DNA of 64,000 bases from Pseudomonas serbica (GCF_028823535.1 NZ_JAQIYM010000011.1:230077-294076), one strand, 5' to 3'. Positions 9,194-18,730 are shown, counted from the stretch's first letter. Made by a program: numbers and translations. The notes: generated by a model not told the origin, from the sequence alone.

Positions 9194-9230
9194 TGACTTT
9201 CCGGTCAATGATTTTCTGACTTAAAGGTCA
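9194..9230. promoter_or_regulatory. Paired TGAC-N6-GTCA palindromes, candidate operator
   Basis: Two palindromes of identical architecture lie in tandem: TGACTTTCCGGTCA at 9194-9207 and TGACTTAAAGGTCA at 9217-9230, with centres 23 bases apart. They sit 20-56 bases upstream of the xdhA start, where they would overlap its promoter, and about 170 bases before the divergent GntR gene. A dimeric regulator binding both is likely; the neighbouring GntR protein is the obvious candidate. Confidence 0.6.
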
Positions 9231-9400
9231 GGAAAATGCATTTTGTCGATTAACGCCGCTTTTCTTCATTATTGACCCTCGATCAATACCCTGCTTTTTG
9301 CTTGAATCGTGCCAAAACCAGCGGGCAGGCCCTGCGCCATGACGTATCAATTGCGCTACACTGCGCCGCTTGTACAAATCGAAGAGTTTGAAGGACAACC

Positions 9401-10060
9401 ATGACGTTCAAGGCGCCGGACAGCCTCGCCGAGCAAATCGCGCATCACCTCGCCGAACGCATCATTCGCGGCGAGATGAAGCCCGGAGAGCGCATCCAGG
9501 AACAGAAGGTCACCCAGGCACTCGACGTCAGCCGCGGTTCGGTGCGCGAGGCCTTGCTGATTCTCGAGCGCCGGCACCTGATCGCCATCCTGCCGCGCCG
9601 TGGCGCCCACGTCACCGAACTCACCGCGCACAAGGTCAAGAGCCTGTGCACGCTGATGAGCGAGATGTACATCCTGCTCGCCAACGCCGTGGCCACCGGC
9701 TGGAAAGTCCAGGCCGACCTCGCGCCATTCGTGCAGATCCAGCAGCGCCTGACCGCCAGCTACGAGCGCCAGGACATCCATAGCTTCGTCGACGACAGTT
9801 TCAACGTGATGCGCGCCACGTATTCGTTCGCCAACAATCCGTACCTGCAGGAAACGGTCGAGAACCTGCAGCCGGCCATGAGCCGCGCGTATTTCCTCGC
9901 CCTCGACCAGCGCAAGGCCTCGATGAGCGAATACCTGGTGTTGTTCGAGCGCCTGCTCGCCGCCGTGATTGCCCGTGACTTTGCCCTGATCCGCGAAGTG
10001 CTGACCGCCTACGGCCAGCGCAGCTGCGATCTGGTGATCTCTGCCCTGACGGACGCATAA
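9401..10060 (+). CDS. GntR family (FCD) transcriptional regulator
   Basis: A 219-residue regulator. The N-terminal winged helix shows ERIIRGEMKPGERIQEQKV and LDVSRGSVREALLILERR, followed by an FCD-type helical domain (residues about 90-215). AAGGA lies 7 bases before the ATG. It is divergent from xdhA, and its stop is 2 bases before the GTG of smc, so smc is probably co-transcribed from its promoter or from one inside it. Control of the xdh operon is a reasonable inference from the palindromes in between; a housekeeping link to smc is only positional. Confidence 0.88.
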   Translation: MTFKAPDSLAEQIAHHLAERIIRGEMKPGERIQEQKVTQALDVSRGSVREALLILERRHLIAILPRRGAHVTELTAHKVKSLCTLMSEMYILLANAVATGWKVQADLAPFVQIQQRLTASYERQDIHSFVDDSFNVMRATYSFANNPYLQETVENLQPAMSRAYFLALDQRKASMSEYLVLFERLLAAVIARDFALIREVLTAYGQRSCDLVISALTDA

Positions 10061-10062
10061 GC

Positions 10063-13000
10063 GTGCGGCTAAAGTGCATCAAGCTGGCGGGGTTCAAATC
10101 CTTCGTCGACCCGACCACGGTGAACTTCCCCAGCAACATGGCGGCGGTGGTCGGACCCAATGGTTGCGGCAAGTCAAACATCATCGACGCCGTGCGTTGG
10201 GTGATGGGCGAGAGTTCGGCGAAGAACCTGCGCGGCGAGTCGATGACCGACGTCATCTTCAACGGTTCGACCAGCCGTAAACCGGTGAGCCAGGCGAGCA
10301 TCGAGCTGGTGTTCGATAACACCGACGGCACATTGCTCGGTGAATACGCCGCCTATGCGGAAATTTCCATTCGCCGCAAAGTCACCCGCGACAGCCAGAC
10401 CACCTATTACCTCAACGGCACCAAATGCCGCCGGCGCGACATCACCGATATCTTCCTCGGCACCGGCCTCGGTCCGCGCAGCTACTCGATCATCGAGCAG
10501 GGGATGATTTCCAAGCTCATCGAGTCCAAGCCTGAAGACTTGCGCAACTTCATCGAAGAAGCGGCGGGGATCTCCAAGTACAAGGAACGTCGGCGCGAAA
10601 CCGAAAACCGCATCCGCCGTACCCACGAAAACCTCGAGCGCCTGACCGACCTGCGCGAAGAGCTCGAACGCCAACTCGAACGCTTGCACCGCCAGGCCGA
10701 AGCGGCCAAGAAATATCAGGAATTAAAAGGCGAGGAGCGTCAGCTCAAGGCGCAACTGTCGGCCCTGCGCTGGCAGGACCTGAACGAACAGGTCGGCCAG
10801 CGCGAAGCAATCATCGGCACCCAGGAAATCAGTTTCGAGGCCCTGGTGGCCGAACAGCGCAACGCCGATGCCAGCATCGAGCGCCTGCGCGACGGCCATC
10901 ACGACCTCTCCGAGCGCTTCAATCTGGTGCAGGGGCGCTTCTATTCGGTCGGCGGCGACATCGCCCGGGTCGAACAGAGCATCCAGCACGGGCAGCAGCG
11001 CTTGCGCCAGTTGCAGGACGACCTGAAAGAAGCTGAGCGCGCGCGCCTGGAGACCGAGTCGCACCTGGGCCACGACCGCACGCTGCTGCTGACCCTCGGC
11101 GAAGAACTGGACATGCTCACGCCGGAACAGGAAGTCACCAGCGCCGCCGCCGAAGAGGCCGCCGCCACGCTGGAAGAATCCGAAACCACCATGCACGCCT
11201 GGCAGGAGCAGTGGGACACCTTCAACCTGAGCGCTGCCGAGCCCCGGCGCCAGTCTGAAGTCCAGCAGTCGCGCATCCAGCAACTGGAAACCAGCCTGGA
11301 GCGCCTGGCCGATCGGCAGAAACGCTTGGGCGAGGAGCGCGCCTTGCTCTCGGCGGACCCGGAAGATGCGGCGATCATGGCGCTCAGCGAGCAGCTTGCC
11401 GAATCCGAGGCGACCCTCGAGGATTTGCAGACCAGTGAAGAAGCTCAGGTCGAAAAGCTCGAGCAACTGCGCCAGCAATTGCAGCACGCGCTGACGGCAC
11501 AGCAACAGGCCCAGGGCGATCTGCAGCGGCTCAACGGTCGACTGGCTTCGCTCGAAGCCCTGCAGCAAGCCGCGCTCGATCCGGGCACCGGCACCGCCGA
11601 ATGGCTGCGCGAGCAGCATCTGGCGGATCGCCCGCGCCTGGCCGAAGGGCTGAAGGTTGAAGCGGGTTGGGAACTGGCGGTGGAAACCGTTCTCGGCGCC
11701 GACCTGCAAGCGGTGCTGGTGGATGACTTCAACGACTTTGACCTGTCCAGCTTTGCCCAGGGCGACCTGCGCCTGCTCAGCCCGGCCAGCGATGGCCAGC
11801 GGGTGCCCGGCAGTCTGCTCGACAAGGTCGAGGCACAGATCGATCTGTCGCCGTGGCTGGGCCAGGTCAAGCCGGTCGAGAGCCTGGAGCAAGCGCTGGC
11901 CATGCGTGGCCAGTTGGCCGCGGGCCAGAGCTTGATCAGCCGCGACGGCTACTGGGTCGGTCGGCACTTCCTGCGGGTGCGCCGGGCCAGTGAAGCAGAA
12001 AGCGGCATGCTCGCCCGTGGCCAGGAAATCCAGAAACTGGGCCTGGAGCGCGAAGAGCGCGAGGCGGCGGTCGAGACCCTGGAAACCGAATTGCAGAACC
12101 TGCGGGCGCAACAGCGTCAGCAGGAAAACGGTCGCGAACACTTGCGTCGTTTGCTTCAAGACGAAGCCCGTCAGCAAGGCGAACTCAAGGCCCAGCTATC
12201 GGCCGGCAAAGCCAAGGCCGAGCAGTTGGCCCTGCGGCGCACCCGCCTTGACGAAGAAATCGAGGAATTGGGCGAGCAACGCGCCCAGGAGCACGAAAAC
12301 ATCGGCGAAGCGCGCCTGCAATTGCAGGAAGCCCTCGACGCCATGGCCCTGGATACCGAGCAGCGCGAACTGCTGCTGGCCCAGCGCGACAGCTTGCGCG
12401 AGCGGCTTGATCGGGTGCGCCAGGAGGCCCGCCAGCACAAGGATCACGCCCATCAACTGGCGGTGCGCCTGGGCTCGCTCAAGGCCCAGCACGATTCCAC
12501 GCGCCAGGCCCTGGAACGCCTGGAAATGCAGGCCGAGCGCCTGACGGAAAAACGCGAGCAATTGAGCCTCAACCTGGAAGAGGGCGAGGCGCCGCTGGAA
12601 GAGTTGCGCCTGAAACTCGAAGAACTGCTCGACAAGCGCATGACCGTCGACGAAGAGCTCAAGACCGCGCAGATCGCCCTGGAAGATGCCGACCGCGAAC
12701 TGCGTGAGGCCGAGAAACGCCGCAACCAGGCCGAACAACAGTCCCAGCTGATTCGCAGCCAGTTGGAAACACAGCGCATGGAATGGCAAGCCCTGACCGT
12801 GCGGCGCAAGGCGTTGCAGGACCAGTTGCTCGAAGACGGCTACGACTTGCACGGCGTGCTGGCCACGCTGACCGCCGAGGCCAGCGAGAAAGCCGCCGAG
12901 GAAGAACTCGAGCGCATCGCCGCGCGAATCCAGCGCCTGGGAGCGATCAACCTCGCGGCCATCGATGAGTACCAGCAACAATCGGAGCGTAAACGTTACC

Positions 13001-13551
13001 TGGACGCCCAGAACGACGATCTGGTCGAAGCGCTCGATACGCTCGAAAACGTGATTCGCAAGATCGACAAGGAAACCCGAAACCGTTTCAAAGATACCTT
13101 TGATCAGATCAATGGCGGTTTACAGGCACTTTTCCCAAAAGTTTTCGGTGGAGGCCGCGCCTATTTGGAACTGACGGGCGAAGATCTACTCGATACAGGG
13201 GTGACGATCATGGCGCAGCCGCCCGGAAAGAAGAACAGCACCATCCATTTGCTCTCCGGTGGCGAAAAAGCCCTGACCGCATTGGCCCTGGTTTTTGCGA
13301 TCTTCAAGTTGAACCCGGCGCCGTTCTGCATGCTCGATGAAGTGGACGCGCCATTGGATGACGCTAACGTTGGACGCTATGCACGACTGGTCAAGGAGAT
13401 GTCGCAGACGGTGCAGTTCATCTATATCACCCACAACAAGATCGCCATGGAAATGGCCGATCAACTGATGGGGGTGACGATGCACGAGCCGGGTTGCTCG
13501 CGTCTGGTGGCGGTGGATGTCGAGGAGGCCATGGCGATGGTGGATGCCTGA
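10063..13551 (+). CDS. smc: Chromosome partition protein SMC
   Basis: A 1162-residue condensin ATPase, normal length. Residues 31-39 carry the Walker A motif GPNGCGKSN. Two long coiled-coil arms follow (about 165-500 and 650-960, rich in Glu, Gln, Arg and Leu), separated by a hinge around 515-640 (LKVEAGWELAVETVLGADLQ). The C-terminal head has the signature LSGGEKALTAL starting at 1064 and Walker B with LDEVDAPLDD near 1092. It works with ScpA/ScpB, which are not in this window, to organise and segregate chromosomes. The start is a GTG two bases after the gntR stop, with GGACG just upstream. zipA and ligA follow, as in other pseudomonads. Confidence 0.97.
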   Translation: MRLKCIKLAGFKSFVDPTTVNFPSNMAAVVGPNGCGKSNIIDAVRWVMGESSAKNLRGESMTDVIFNGSTSRKPVSQASIELVFDNTDGTLLGEYAAYAEISIRRKVTRDSQTTYYLNGTKCRRRDITDIFLGTGLGPRSYSIIEQGMISKLIESKPEDLRNFIEEAAGISKYKERRRETENRIRRTHENLERLTDLREELERQLERLHRQAEAAKKYQELKGEERQLKAQLSALRWQDLNEQVGQREAIIGTQEISFEALVAEQRNADASIERLRDGHHDLSERFNLVQGRFYSVGGDIARVEQSIQHGQQRLRQLQDDLKEAERARLETESHLGHDRTLLLTLGEELDMLTPEQEVTSAAAEEAAATLEESETTMHAWQEQWDTFNLSAAEPRRQSEVQQSRIQQLETSLERLADRQKRLGEERALLSADPEDAAIMALSEQLAESEATLEDLQTSEEAQVEKLEQLRQQLQHALTAQQQAQGDLQRLNGRLASLEALQQAALDPGTGTAEWLREQHLADRPRLAEGLKVEAGWELAVETVLGADLQAVLVDDFNDFDLSSFAQGDLRLLSPASDGQRVPGSLLDKVEAQIDLSPWLGQVKPVESLEQALAMRGQLAAGQSLISRDGYWVGRHFLRVRRASEAESGMLARGQEIQKLGLEREEREAAVETLETELQNLRAQQRQQENGREHLRRLLQDEARQQGELKAQLSAGKAKAEQLALRRTRLDEEIEELGEQRAQEHENIGEARLQLQEALDAMALDTEQRELLLAQRDSLRERLDRVRQEARQHKDHAHQLAVRLGSLKAQHDSTRQALERLEMQAERLTEKREQLSLNLEEGEAPLEELRLKLEELLDKRMTVDEELKTAQIALEDADRELREAEKRRNQAEQQSQLIRSQLETQRMEWQALTVRRKALQDQLLEDGYDLHGVLATLTAEASEKAAEEELERIAARIQRLGAINLAAIDEYQQQSERKRYLDAQNDDLVEALDTLENVIRKIDKETRNRFKDTFDQINGGLQALFPKVFGGGRAYLELTGEDLLDTGVTIMAQPPGKKNSTIHLLSGGEKALTALALVFAIFKLNPAPFCMLDEVDAPLDDANVGRYARLVKEMSQTVQFIYITHNKIAMEMADQLMGVTMHEPGCSRLVAVDVEEAMAMVDA

Positions 13552-13806
13552 GGCGCGGCTTTCAGGGGGGATTTTTTTGCAGTGGGACTCAATTAGCCAT
13601 GCCGACTTGCTGGCCAATCGACATATTCGCGGGACCAAGGTGCCAGACGGTGTAAAGTTGCCTTTGGTCGTGCTAGTTTAATGTCAATTTTTCGTATACG
13701 TGGGCAAAACGCCTGTCAGAACATAGAGTTGGCGCCACGTTTTAAAGCGGTTTACAGAATGTAAGCCCCTTATTTTTCAGCATTTTTTATAGAGGCACGG
13801 GATTAC

Positions 13807-14661
13807 ATGGAAATCGGTCTGCGCGAGTGGCTGATCGTCATCGGCATTATTGTCATTGCCGGTATTCTTTTTGATGGCTGGCGCCGTATGCGCGGCGGCA
13901 AGGGAAAACTGAAATTCCGTCTTGACCGGAGCCTGTCCAACCTGCCCGAAGAGGACACCAGCCCCGAGCTGTTGGGCCCGTCTCGCGTGCTGGATACGCA
14001 CAAGGAACCGCAACTGGACGAGCACGACCTGCCGTCGGTGAGCATGCCCGCCCGTGAGTCCCGTGATTCGGGCTCCAAGCGCGGCAAGCGTGGCCATGGT
14101 GAGCCTTCCCAGGGCGACATGAACCTCAGCCTGGACCTGGATGGCGGCCCGAGCTTCAGCAGCCGTGACGACGATTTCCCGGATGACACCAAGCCCGCGC
14201 CATCGGTCAGCGACAAGGAACAGCCGCAAGCCGAAGAAGTGCTGGTCATCAGCGTGATCTGCCGCGATCCTGCCGGCTTCAAAGGCCCGGCACTGCTGCA
14301 GAACATTCTTGAAAGCGGCCTGCGTTTTGGTGAAATGGACATCTTCCACCGTCACGAAAGCATGGCGGGTAATGGCGAAGTGCTGTTCTCCATGGCCAAC
14401 GCGGTCAAGCCTGGCGTCTTCGACCTGGACGACATCGACCACTTCAGCACCCCTGCGGTAAGCTTCTTCCTCGGCCTGCCAGGCCCGCGTCATCCGAAGC
14501 AGGCCTTCGACGTGATGGTGGCGGCAGCGCGTAAATTGTCGCAAGAGTTGAACGGCGAACTGAAGGACGACCAGCGCAGCGTACTGACCGCCCAGACGAT
14601 CGAGCATTACCGTCAGCGCATCGTTGAGTTCGAACGTCGCGCACTGACCCAAAAACGTTAA
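13807..14661 (+). CDS. zipA: Cell division protein ZipA
   Basis: A 284-residue bitopic inner-membrane protein that tethers FtsZ at the division site. The N-terminal membrane anchor is seen at residues about 5-24 (LREWLIVIGIIVIAGILFDG). A charged, low-complexity linker (about 30-145) comes next, then the C-terminal FtsZ-binding ZipA_C domain beginning around VISVICRDPAGFKGPALL. GAGGCACG precedes the ATG. The 255 bases separating it from smc probably contain its own promoter. It ends before a perfect REP palindrome that separates it from ligA. Confidence 0.95.
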   Translation: MEIGLREWLIVIGIIVIAGILFDGWRRMRGGKGKLKFRLDRSLSNLPEEDTSPELLGPSRVLDTHKEPQLDEHDLPSVSMPARESRDSGSKRGKRGHGEPSQGDMNLSLDLDGGPSFSSRDDDFPDDTKPAPSVSDKEQPQAEEVLVISVICRDPAGFKGPALLQNILESGLRFGEMDIFHRHESMAGNGEVLFSMANAVKPGVFDLDDIDHFSTPAVSFFLGLPGPRHPKQAFDVMVAAARKLSQELNGELKDDQRSVLTAQTIEHYRQRIVEFERRALTQKR

Positions 14662-14690
14662 AACAGCAGTGTGTGGCGACTTCCACACCC

Positions 14691-14758
14691 TGTAGGAGTC
14701 CGGCTTGCCGGCAAAGGCGATTTCAAATACGCCTTCGCCGGCAAGCCGGACTCCTACA
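14691..14758. repeat. REP inverted pair between zipA and ligA
   Basis: A near-perfect palindrome with 28-30-base arms, each beginning TGTAGGAGTCCGGCTTGCC, and a short AT-rich loop. It would form a very stable hairpin after the zipA stop. Confidence 0.92.
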
Positions 14759-14783
14759 ATGATTTGTACAGCATCAACAAATT

Positions 14784-14805
14784 GAGCAGCCTCGGCTGCT
14801 CTTTT
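14784..14805 (+). terminator. Terminator-like hairpin just before ligA
   Basis: GAGCAGCC pairs with GGCTGCTC over a 2-base gap and is followed by TTTTGCTTT. It ends 19 bases before the ligA ATG, so it may end zipA transcripts or lie in the ligA leader. If it terminates, ligA needs a promoter very close to or within this element. Confidence 0.65.
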
Positions 14806-14824
14806 GCTTTATGAGAGACCACCC

Positions 14825-17182
14825 ATGACTGCCGCCCAAGACCGCATTCTAGAGCTACGCGCCGAGCTGGATCAGCACAACTATCGCTATCACGTACTGG
14901 ACGAGCCGAGCATCCCGGACGCCGAGTACGACCGGTTGTTCAAAGAGCTCAAGGCCCTCGAAGCGGCCCATCCCGACCTGGTCACCCGCGACTCGCCCAC
15001 CCAGCGGGTCGGCAGCGCGGCGCTGTCGGCCTTCACCCAGGTGCGCCACGAAGTGCCGATGCTCAGCCTGGGCAACGCCTTCGAAGAAACCGACATGCGC
15101 GAGTTTGACCGTCGGGTGACCGAAGGCCTGGACCTGCCGGCCGGTGACCTGTTCGGCGCTGGCGCGGCGGTGGAATACAGCTGCGAACCCAAGCTCGATG
15201 GCCTGGCGGTCAGCCTGCTTTACCAGGACGGTATGTTGGTGCGCGGTGCCACCCGCGGCGACGGCACCACCGGTGAAGACATCAGCGTCAACGTGCGCAC
15301 CGTACGCAACATCCCACTCAAGTTGCACGGCAGCGGCTGGCCGGCGACCCTGGAAGTGCGCGGCGAAGTGTTCATGTCCAAGGCCGGTTTCGAGCGGCTC
15401 AACGCCACGCAACTGGAAGTCGGCGGCAAGACTTTCGCCAACCCGCGTAACGCCGCGGCCGGCAGCCTGCGCCAGCTGGATTCGAAGATCACCGCCAACC
15501 GTCCGCTGGAGTTCTGCTGCTACGGCATCGGCCAAGTGTCTGCGGACATCGCCGATACCCACATCGGCAACCTGCAGCAGCTCAAGGCTTGGGGCATGCC
15601 CATCAGCCATGAGCTGAAACTGGCGAAGGGCATTGATGAGTGCCTGGATTACTACCGCGACATCGGCGAACGCCGCAACGCGTTGCCCTATGAAATCGAC
15701 GGCGTGGTGTTCAAGGTCAACAACATCGCCTCCCAGCGTGAACTGGGCTTCCGCGCCCGCGAACCGCGCTGGGCCATCGCCCATAAATTCCCTGCCATGG
15801 AAGAACTCACCGAGTTGCTCGACGTCGAGTTCCAGGTCGGTCGCACCGGCGCGGTGACGCCGGTGGCGCGCCTGAGGCCGGTCAAGGTCGCCGGTGTCAC
15901 CGTGGCCAACGCAACGCTGCACAACATGGACGAAGTGGCACGCCTGGGCTTGATGATCGGCGACACAGTGATCATCCGCCGCGCGGGCGATGTGATTCCG
16001 CAAGTGGTGCAAGTGGTCACCGAACGTCGCCCGGAAGACGCCCGGCCGGTGCAGATCCCGCAGCAGTGCCCGGTGTGCGGCTCCCACGTCGAGCGTACCC
16101 AGCTGGTCAAACGCAGCAAGGGCCGCGAGACCGTCAGCGAAGGCGCGGTGTATCGCTGCGTCGGGCGCCTGGCCTGTGGTGCGCAGCTCAAGCAGGCGAT
16201 CATTCACTTCGTCTCCCGCCGGGCCATGGACATCGAAGGGCTGGGCGACAAGAGCGTCGAACAACTGGTCGATGAAGGCCTGGTCAGTTCACCGGCCGAC
16301 CTGTACACCCTGAAGTTCGAAGACATCGTCGACCTTGAAGGTTTTGCCGAACTGTCGAGCAACAAACTGCTCAGCGCCATCGCCGACAGCAAGAAACCGG
16401 GCCTGGCACGCTTCATCTATGCCCTGGGCATTCCCGATGTTGGTGAAGAAACGGCCAAGGTGCTGGCGCGTTCCCTGGGTTCGCTGGAGCGGGTGCAGCA
16501 GGCCTTGCCGCAAGTGCTGACCTACCTGCCGGACGTCGGCTTGGAAGTGGCGCACGAGATTCACAGCTTCTTCGAAGACGCGCACAACCAGCAGGTGATT
16601 GCCGAGTTGCTCAAGCACGGTCTGCAGATTCAGGACCAGGGCGAGCTGGGCGCCGAGTTTGCCGCCAGCACTACGCTGGGCGGTTTCCTCGACAAGCTGC
16701 ACATTCCATCGGTGGGGCCGGGCGGGGCGCAGAAACTGGCTGACAAGTTCGGTTCGCTGCAAGCGGTGATCAGCGCCGACTGGCTGGACATGCGCCAGGC
16801 CTTGCCCGAGAAGCAGGCCACCTCGGTTCGCGAGTTTTTCGCCGTCGAGGCCAATCGCCAACTGGCCCAGGACGCCGAGAAGCAACTGGCCGATTTCGGC
16901 ATGCACTGGCAGAGCGAGAAGAAAGTCGTCGAAGGCCTGCCGCTGGCCGGCCAGACCTGGGTGCTCACCGGTTCGCTGGAACTGATGAGCCGCGATGTGG
17001 CCAAGGACAAACTCGAAAGCCTGGGCGCCAAAGTGGCCGGCTCCGTATCGGCCAAGACCCACTGCGTGGTCGCAGGGCCGGGGGCGGGGTCGAAGTTGAC
17101 CAAGGCCAATGAGCTGGGCTTGAAAGTGCTGGATGAAGAAGCATTCGTCGAGTTCCTGAGCAAACAAGGCATAACCGTATAA
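14825..17182 (+). CDS. ligA: NAD+-dependent DNA ligase LigA
   Basis: A 785-residue enzyme that seals nicks in replication and repair using NAD+. Domains are in order: N-terminal Ia domain, adenylation domain with the nucleotide-binding Lys at K123 (CEPKLDGLA), OB fold, a four-Cys zinc finger (C415, C418, C445, C451), helix-hairpin-helix repeats, and a C-terminal BRCT domain (LAGQTWVLTGSLELMSRD onward). GAGAGA precedes the ATG at 14825; an upstream TTG in the same frame falls in the terminator-like hairpin and is rejected. It is the last gene of the smc-zipA-ligA neighbourhood, followed by a REP tandem array. Confidence 0.97.
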   Translation: MTAAQDRILELRAELDQHNYRYHVLDEPSIPDAEYDRLFKELKALEAAHPDLVTRDSPTQRVGSAALSAFTQVRHEVPMLSLGNAFEETDMREFDRRVTEGLDLPAGDLFGAGAAVEYSCEPKLDGLAVSLLYQDGMLVRGATRGDGTTGEDISVNVRTVRNIPLKLHGSGWPATLEVRGEVFMSKAGFERLNATQLEVGGKTFANPRNAAAGSLRQLDSKITANRPLEFCCYGIGQVSADIADTHIGNLQQLKAWGMPISHELKLAKGIDECLDYYRDIGERRNALPYEIDGVVFKVNNIASQRELGFRAREPRWAIAHKFPAMEELTELLDVEFQVGRTGAVTPVARLRPVKVAGVTVANATLHNMDEVARLGLMIGDTVIIRRAGDVIPQVVQVVTERRPEDARPVQIPQQCPVCGSHVERTQLVKRSKGRETVSEGAVYRCVGRLACGAQLKQAIIHFVSRRAMDIEGLGDKSVEQLVDEGLVSSPADLYTLKFEDIVDLEGFAELSSNKLLSAIADSKKPGLARFIYALGIPDVGEETAKVLARSLGSLERVQQALPQVLTYLPDVGLEVAHEIHSFFEDAHNQQVIAELLKHGLQIQDQGELGAEFAASTTLGGFLDKLHIPSVGPGGAQKLADKFGSLQAVISADWLDMRQALPEKQATSVREFFAVEANRQLAQDAEKQLADFGMHWQSEKKVVEGLPLAGQTWVLTGSLELMSRDVAKDKLESLGAKVAGSVSAKTHCVVAGPGAGSKLTKANELGLKVLDEEAFVEFLSKQGITV

Positions 17183-17223
17183 CGCCATTCGCCGGCAGCC
17201 ATCCCCTACAGAACCCCACAACC

Positions 17224-17460
17224 CTGTAGGAGCTGGCTTGCCAGCGAAGACGGCAGCAGCCCCACCAAAAAGCGCATAACCCACCCCCATCCCCTTGTAG
17301 GAGCTGGCTTGCCAGCGAAGACGGCAGCAGCCCCACCCAAAAAGCGCATGATCCACCCCCATCCCCTGTAGGAGCTGGCTTGCCAGCGAAGACGGCAGCA
17401 GCCCCACCCAAAAAGCGCATGATCCACCCCCATCCCCCTGTAGCTGGCTTGCCAGCGAAG
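17224..17460. repeat. Tandem array of 71-72-base REP-containing units
   Basis: Four direct-orientation copies of the TGTAGGAGCTGGCTTGCCAG motif occur at a spacing of 71, 72 and 72 bases (17226, 17297, 17369, 17441). The intervening sequence (CGGCAGCAGCCCCACC then AAAAAGCGCAT) is conserved too, so whole units were duplicated, not just REPs. The fourth copy has lost three bases of its GTAGGAGC head. It fills most of the 365-base gap between ligA and the metallopeptidase gene; there is no gene inside. Confidence 0.92.
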
Positions 17461-17547
17461 GCGATCTCCACCCCACCACAAGAAACCGGGAACGATCACC
17501 CCCCATCAATGATCTAGTCTTGGCAAGCCCCCAGGGAGAGATCGCTC

Positions 17548-18711
17548 ATGTACCGCTTCTTCGAACAGCTCACTTCGCGCATCGCCGCCCCCTTCATGGG
17601 CGAAAGCTCGCGCAACAGCAAGATCTGGCCCTGTCGTTGCGGGCAGTCGCTGTTCTTTCGCAACAGCCAGTGCCTGGCGTGTTCCGCAGCCCTGGGCTAT
17701 CAACCCGAGCAGAGTCGCCTGTCCTCGCTGCAACCGGGCGTGCAACCCGACACCTGGCTGCTCGATCCCGACCCTGGTGCCGGCGTGTTCCGTCGCTGCG
17801 CCAACCTCGATTCCCCAGCCGCCTGCAATTGGCTGCTAGCGGCAAACCACCACGATGCCCTATGCATCGCCTGCAGCCTGAACCGTACCATCCCCGATTT
17901 ATCCATCGCCGAAAACCACGAGCGCTGGCGCAAGGTGGAAACCGCCAAGCGTCGCCTGATCGCGCAGCTGCTCAGCCTTGGATTGCAAGTCATCCCGAAA
18001 ACCCTGGATGAAGAAACCGGCCTGGCCTTTGACGTCATCGGCGTCGACCTCGAAGGCAAGGCACCCACCACCGGCCACGCCAACGGCCTGATCACCCTCG
18101 ACATCAAGGAAGCCGACGACGCTCACCGCGAACAGGTGCGAGTGCAGATGCACGAACCCTATCGCACCTTGCTCGGGCATTTCCGTCACGAAGTCGGGCA
18201 TTATTATTGGGACCGCCTGATTGCCAACAGCGATTGGCTGCAACCCTTTCGCGACTTGTTCGGCGATGAACGCGCCAGCTACGCCGACGCCCTGGAACGG
18301 CATTACCAGCAAGGCGCGCCGCTCGACTGGCAGCAGCAGTACGTCAGCGCCTACGCCACCATGCACCCTTGGGAAGACTGGGCGGAAACCTGGGCTCACT
18401 ACCTGCACATGATGGACGCCGTCGACACCGCGCTCGGCTTTGGCATGAGCGCGCGGGAAATGGACTTCGACTACCAGCCGTTTCCCTCCAGCACCCTTTA
18501 CGATCCGCAGCACCCCGGCGGCGCTGCCTTCCTGTCATTCGTCAATGCGTGGATCGAACTGGCCGGCATGCTCAATGAGCTGTCGCGCAGCATGGGCCAG
18601 CCGGATTTCTACCCCTTCGTGCTACCACCCGCGGTGATCGCCAAGCTGCACTTCATTCACCTGGTGATCCAGCGCGAGGGCGGCCGGGCGGATGAAGTAC
18701 TGGCACAATAG
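17548..18711 (+). CDS. Putative zinc-ribbon zinc metallopeptidase
   Basis: A 387-residue protein of the putative zinc-binding metallopeptidase family (zinc-ribbon plus Peptidase_Mx type). Seen in sequence: an N-terminal zinc ribbon with C29, C31, C42 and C45 (CRCGQ, CLAC), and a gluzincin-like HEVGH at H214-H218 followed by YYWDRL. A downstream acidic stretch, WEDWAETWAHYLHMMD, probably supplies the third ligand. There is no signal peptide or membrane segment, so it is probably cytoplasmic. Its substrate is unknown. It is monocistronic, with a REP array upstream and a PepSY operon 87 bases downstream. The family call is good; function is not established. Confidence 0.8.
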   Translation: MYRFFEQLTSRIAAPFMGESSRNSKIWPCRCGQSLFFRNSQCLACSAALGYQPEQSRLSSLQPGVQPDTWLLDPDPGAGVFRRCANLDSPAACNWLLAANHHDALCIACSLNRTIPDLSIAENHERWRKVETAKRRLIAQLLSLGLQVIPKTLDEETGLAFDVIGVDLEGKAPTTGHANGLITLDIKEADDAHREQVRVQMHEPYRTLLGHFRHEVGHYYWDRLIANSDWLQPFRDLFGDERASYADALERHYQQGAPLDWQQQYVSAYATMHPWEDWAETWAHYLHMMDAVDTALGFGMSAREMDFDYQPFPSSTLYDPQHPGGAAFLSFVNAWIELAGMLNELSRSMGQPDFYPFVLPPAVIAKLHFIHLVIQREGGRADEVLAQ

Positions 18712-18730
18712 TTGTGCATGATGGCAATTC

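Noticed and set aside
13547..13577. Terminator after smc (CCTGA..TCAGG followed by ATTTTTTT)
   Set aside because: The stem is only five pairs with a large loop; the T-run is good but the hairpin is too weak to list.
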